Shown here piece after piece: positions 62,443-64,000 of a DNA stretch of 64,000 nucleotides. Position 1 is the stretch's first letter. Each line of letters begins with the position of its first letter. The stretch lies in contig NZ_JBBPHP010000011.1 in assembly GCF_038039535.1 (NCBI RefSeq), positions 62,001-126,000 on the forward strand, written 5' to 3'. This DNA comes from Catalinimonas sp038039535. Lineage in GTDB: Bacteria > Bacteroidota > Bacteroidia > Cytophagales > Cyclobacteriaceae. The notes below the pieces were generated by a model. The model made no database searches. It had not been told where the DNA came from and saw nothing but the letters and a program-made list of their open reading frames with translations. A program made the position numbers and the translations under genes.

Positions 62443-63177
62443 ATGATCAACAAATATTTTTTCACCTTATTAGGACTTATTTTTTTTCTGCAATCCCACG
62501 CGCAAACAATTGATAGCGGGCCCAGGGAGGAAAGGAACCAACCTCAATTAAAAGAACCCAGACAATTTGAACAACTTTCTGACTTTGATATAGGGTTCAG
62601 GCGGGGAGGTATTCTGATGCAACTGGACTACCAACACATCCATAGGCTGAACCCGGAAAACCGCTTCCGTATGGGCTACGGAGTAGCTTTTATCCGCTTT
62701 AGGGGATTTAATGACATTCCTTATACTATTGTGGGGGAGTCACTGGACTCTGGCGTTGGATTGGATACGTTCCAGGTTGAGAATGCAAAAATTTCATCTC
62801 TCAATCTTTTTTTACTGGTCAACTACGCTCCTAATAACCGGCTAGACTTTGGTCTATTGGTTGATGCCATAGGCGTAAGCTGGGGAGATGTGCAGAAAGG
62901 TCTTTTCGCCAGTGGCCCTGATGACCCTAACCCTCAGGGAGCGAATGCAGCTCCTGTTCAACTGAACACCTCTTTCGCGTCTTCAGGCTCATGGCGGTCC
63001 AGGGTTCAGCTACGCTACTGGGTTTATCCACGCTGGTCTTTACAGACTGCGGCTACTTACTGGCGATCAGCTTATGAAATTACTGAGGACACGAATAGGG
63101 AAGGGAGCAAATACAGTAGTGGCCTCTGGTTTTGGCAACTGGGCATAGGCTTTCGCTGGGGTAAAGTAGATTATTAA
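62443..63177 (+). CDS. Predicted outer-membrane beta-barrel protein
   Basis: A 244-residue exported protein (signal ending LQSHAQ). The mature part has alternating hydrophobic strands and ends WFWQLGIGFRWGKVDY, with a terminal aromatic typical of barrel proteins. It fits an 8-10 stranded small porin-like barrel. No named family was recognised. Divergent from the glycosyltransferase by 50 bases. Confidence 0.6.
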   Translation: MINKYFFTLLGLIFFLQSHAQTIDSGPREERNQPQLKEPRQFEQLSDFDIGFRRGGILMQLDYQHIHRLNPENRFRMGYGVAFIRFRGFNDIPYTIVGESLDSGVGLDTFQVENAKISSLNLFLLVNYAPNNRLDFGLLVDAIGVSWGDVQKGLFASGPDDPNPQGANAAPVQLNTSFASSGSWRSRVQLRYWVYPRWSLQTAATYWRSAYEITEDTNREGSKYSSGLWFWQLGIGFRWGKVDY

Positions 63178-63206
63178 GAGGCAGGGCACATAATTGGTCA
63201 CAAAAA

Positions 63207-63233
63207 GCAAAAGGCGGGCAATACCCACCTTCT
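63207..63233 (-). terminator. Terminator of T9SS cargo gene
   Basis: Hairpin arms aaggtggg and cccgcctt (minus strand, one G-U pair) followed by ttgctttttgtg on the minus strand, just after the stop of the T9SS protein at 63258. Confidence 0.5.
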
Positions 63234-63257
63234 GCTATGACTTATTTCAAACCAAAC

Positions 63258-64000
63258 TTATATGACCATAATTTTTTGTTGATGCACGGCTCCCCGGTTA
63301 CCTGTCACCATAAGGAGGTAGGCACCCGGACGAATAGCCTCCGGAAGCGTAACTTCTTGTAAACCCGTTGGTAGGGTAGTTGAGTAAACAGTCTTACCGC
63401 TCAAATCAAGCAGCCTGATCTCCTGAGTATCTTCTGCAGTACTGTTGACCTTAAAGGTATTATCAACCACGGGATTAGGATACACACTCGTATTTGATGA
63501 AACAAAACCGTCAAAGAATACACTGATGATTTTGTGGTACTCTACCGAGCCATCATAGTCAGTAGCTTTGAGGCGATAGAAGGCCTGTCCCTGAAGAGGG
63601 CTTTTGTCAGCAAAATCGTAAGCTACTTCCGTAGTAGTATTACCTGTCCCGCCTACTTTACCGATGGCTTCAAACTTCAGGTCAGCACCGGCACGCTCTA
63701 CTGTGAAGAAATCAAAGTTTTCTTCAGAGGCAGTTACCCAATCCAATTGTACAGTATTATTTTGTGCTACTCCGGTGAAGGAAAGCAGTTTGATGGGTTG
63801 GACGGAAATTAATTCATTATATAGGTCAGTTTCCATAAACTCAGTCTCACCATACACATTAGATTTTCCTGGATCATCTTGTCCATTAAATTTTGCTCCA
63901 CCTGATCTAGTAGTTTCTCCTAATACATATGAGTTTCCAGCCTCTGTGCTATTGAAATCAGCTCCACCGCTTACCTGTAGGTCTTCCATTACTAGGATTG
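63258..64000 (-). CDS. C-terminal part of a T9SS-secreted protein (partial)
   Basis: The frame stays open to the end of the window, so this is the C-terminal ~247 residues of a longer protein; the ATG at 63989 is not shown to be its start. A fibronectin/Ig-like segment (KLLSFTGVAQNNTVQLDWVTASEENFDFFTVERAG, then YRLKATDYDGSVEYHK) precedes a type A T9SS sorting domain (SVYPNPVVDNTFKV, LLDLSGKTVYS, GAYLLMV, HQQKIMVI). The sorting domain directs export across the outer membrane through the type IX system and is removed there. Short gly/ser-rich near-repeats at the N-side (GGADFNSTEAGNSYVLGE, GGAKFNGQDD) look like a degenerate repeat array. Confidence 0.85.
   Translation of the reverse strand, partial: ILVMEDLQVSGGADFNSTEAGNSYVLGETTRSGGAKFNGQDDPGKSNVYGETEFMETDLYNELISVQPIKLLSFTGVAQNNTVQLDWVTASEENFDFFTVERAGADLKFEAIGKVGGTGNTTTEVAYDFADKSPLQGQAFYRLKATDYDGSVEYHKIISVFFDGFVSSNTSVYPNPVVDNTFKVNSTAEDTQEIRLLDLSGKTVYSTTLPTGLQEVTLPEAIRPGAYLLMVTGNRGAVHQQKIMVI

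Overview
The window is chromosomal DNA of a Bacteroidota bacterium, most likely an environmental or marine member of the order Cytophagales. The signs are a SusC/SusD outer-membrane pair, three very large lipoprotein-type VCBS/FG-GAP proteins with ASPIC/UnbV domains, a type IX secretion (T9SS) C-terminal sorting domain, families typical of the phylum (DUF4301, DUF3500, BlaI/M56 pairs with TonB domains), many lipoboxes, frequent TTG/GTG starts and few Shine-Dalgarno sequences. The exact genus is not shown by the sequence. I saw no tRNA, rRNA, CRISPR array or prophage.

Layout. 1-8.3 kb: two consecutive calcium-loop VCBS/ASPIC proteins (the first cut by the window edge) and a GH127 beta-L-arabinofuranosidase. 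8.4-11.2 kb: a Cys/Met-metabolism PLP enzyme and an NhaC-type Na+/H+ antiporter on the minus strand. 11.6-16.9 kb: two formylglycine-type sulfatases, a HAD hydrolase and an EEP-family membrane hydrolase. 17.7-27.4 kb: seven plus-strand genes for exported proteins (SelA-like PLP enzyme, two COG3964 amidohydrolases, a sugar-dehydrogenase-like beta-propeller fused to cytochrome c, a second propeller/HEAT protein, a HiPIP-like Fe-S protein and a third amidohydrolase). This looks like one periplasmic oxidation and hydrolysis pathway for an unidentified substrate and is the best candidate here for an undescribed system. 27.4-32.5 kb: a small membrane protein, an orphan PAS histidine kinase, and a BlaI repressor with an M56 peptidase, preceded by three inverted-repeat operators. 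32.6-43.5 kb: a possible decayed gene, a metallophosphoesterase-PA14 protein divergent from the third VCBS/ASPIC protein, a small lipoprotein and the SusCD pair. 44.2-47.7 kb: a divergent Nramp-like transporter, a DUF3500 protein and a REP-associated transposase (RAYT) flanked by inverted REP hairpins and by a 134-bp direct repeat. 47.9-55.3 kb: a heavy-metal efflux operon whose RND pump is fused to its TolC-like outer-membrane factor, plus small accessory genes. 55.4-64 kb: DUF4301, a class A penicillin-binding protein, an S9-like hydrolase, a TauE/SafE exporter, a TIGR04283-type glycosyltransferase, an outer-membrane protein and the end of a T9SS cargo protein.

How it fits together. The outer-membrane proteins (VCBS/ASPIC, SusCD), GH127 and sulfatases suggest capture and breakdown of sulfated or arabinose-containing glycans. 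The 17.7-27.4 kb cluster would process a smaller, possibly amino- or acyl-substituted compound in the periplasm and pass electrons through cytochrome c and HiPIP. Where no ATG exists, or where a signal peptide points to an internal ATG, I moved the start and say so in the entry.
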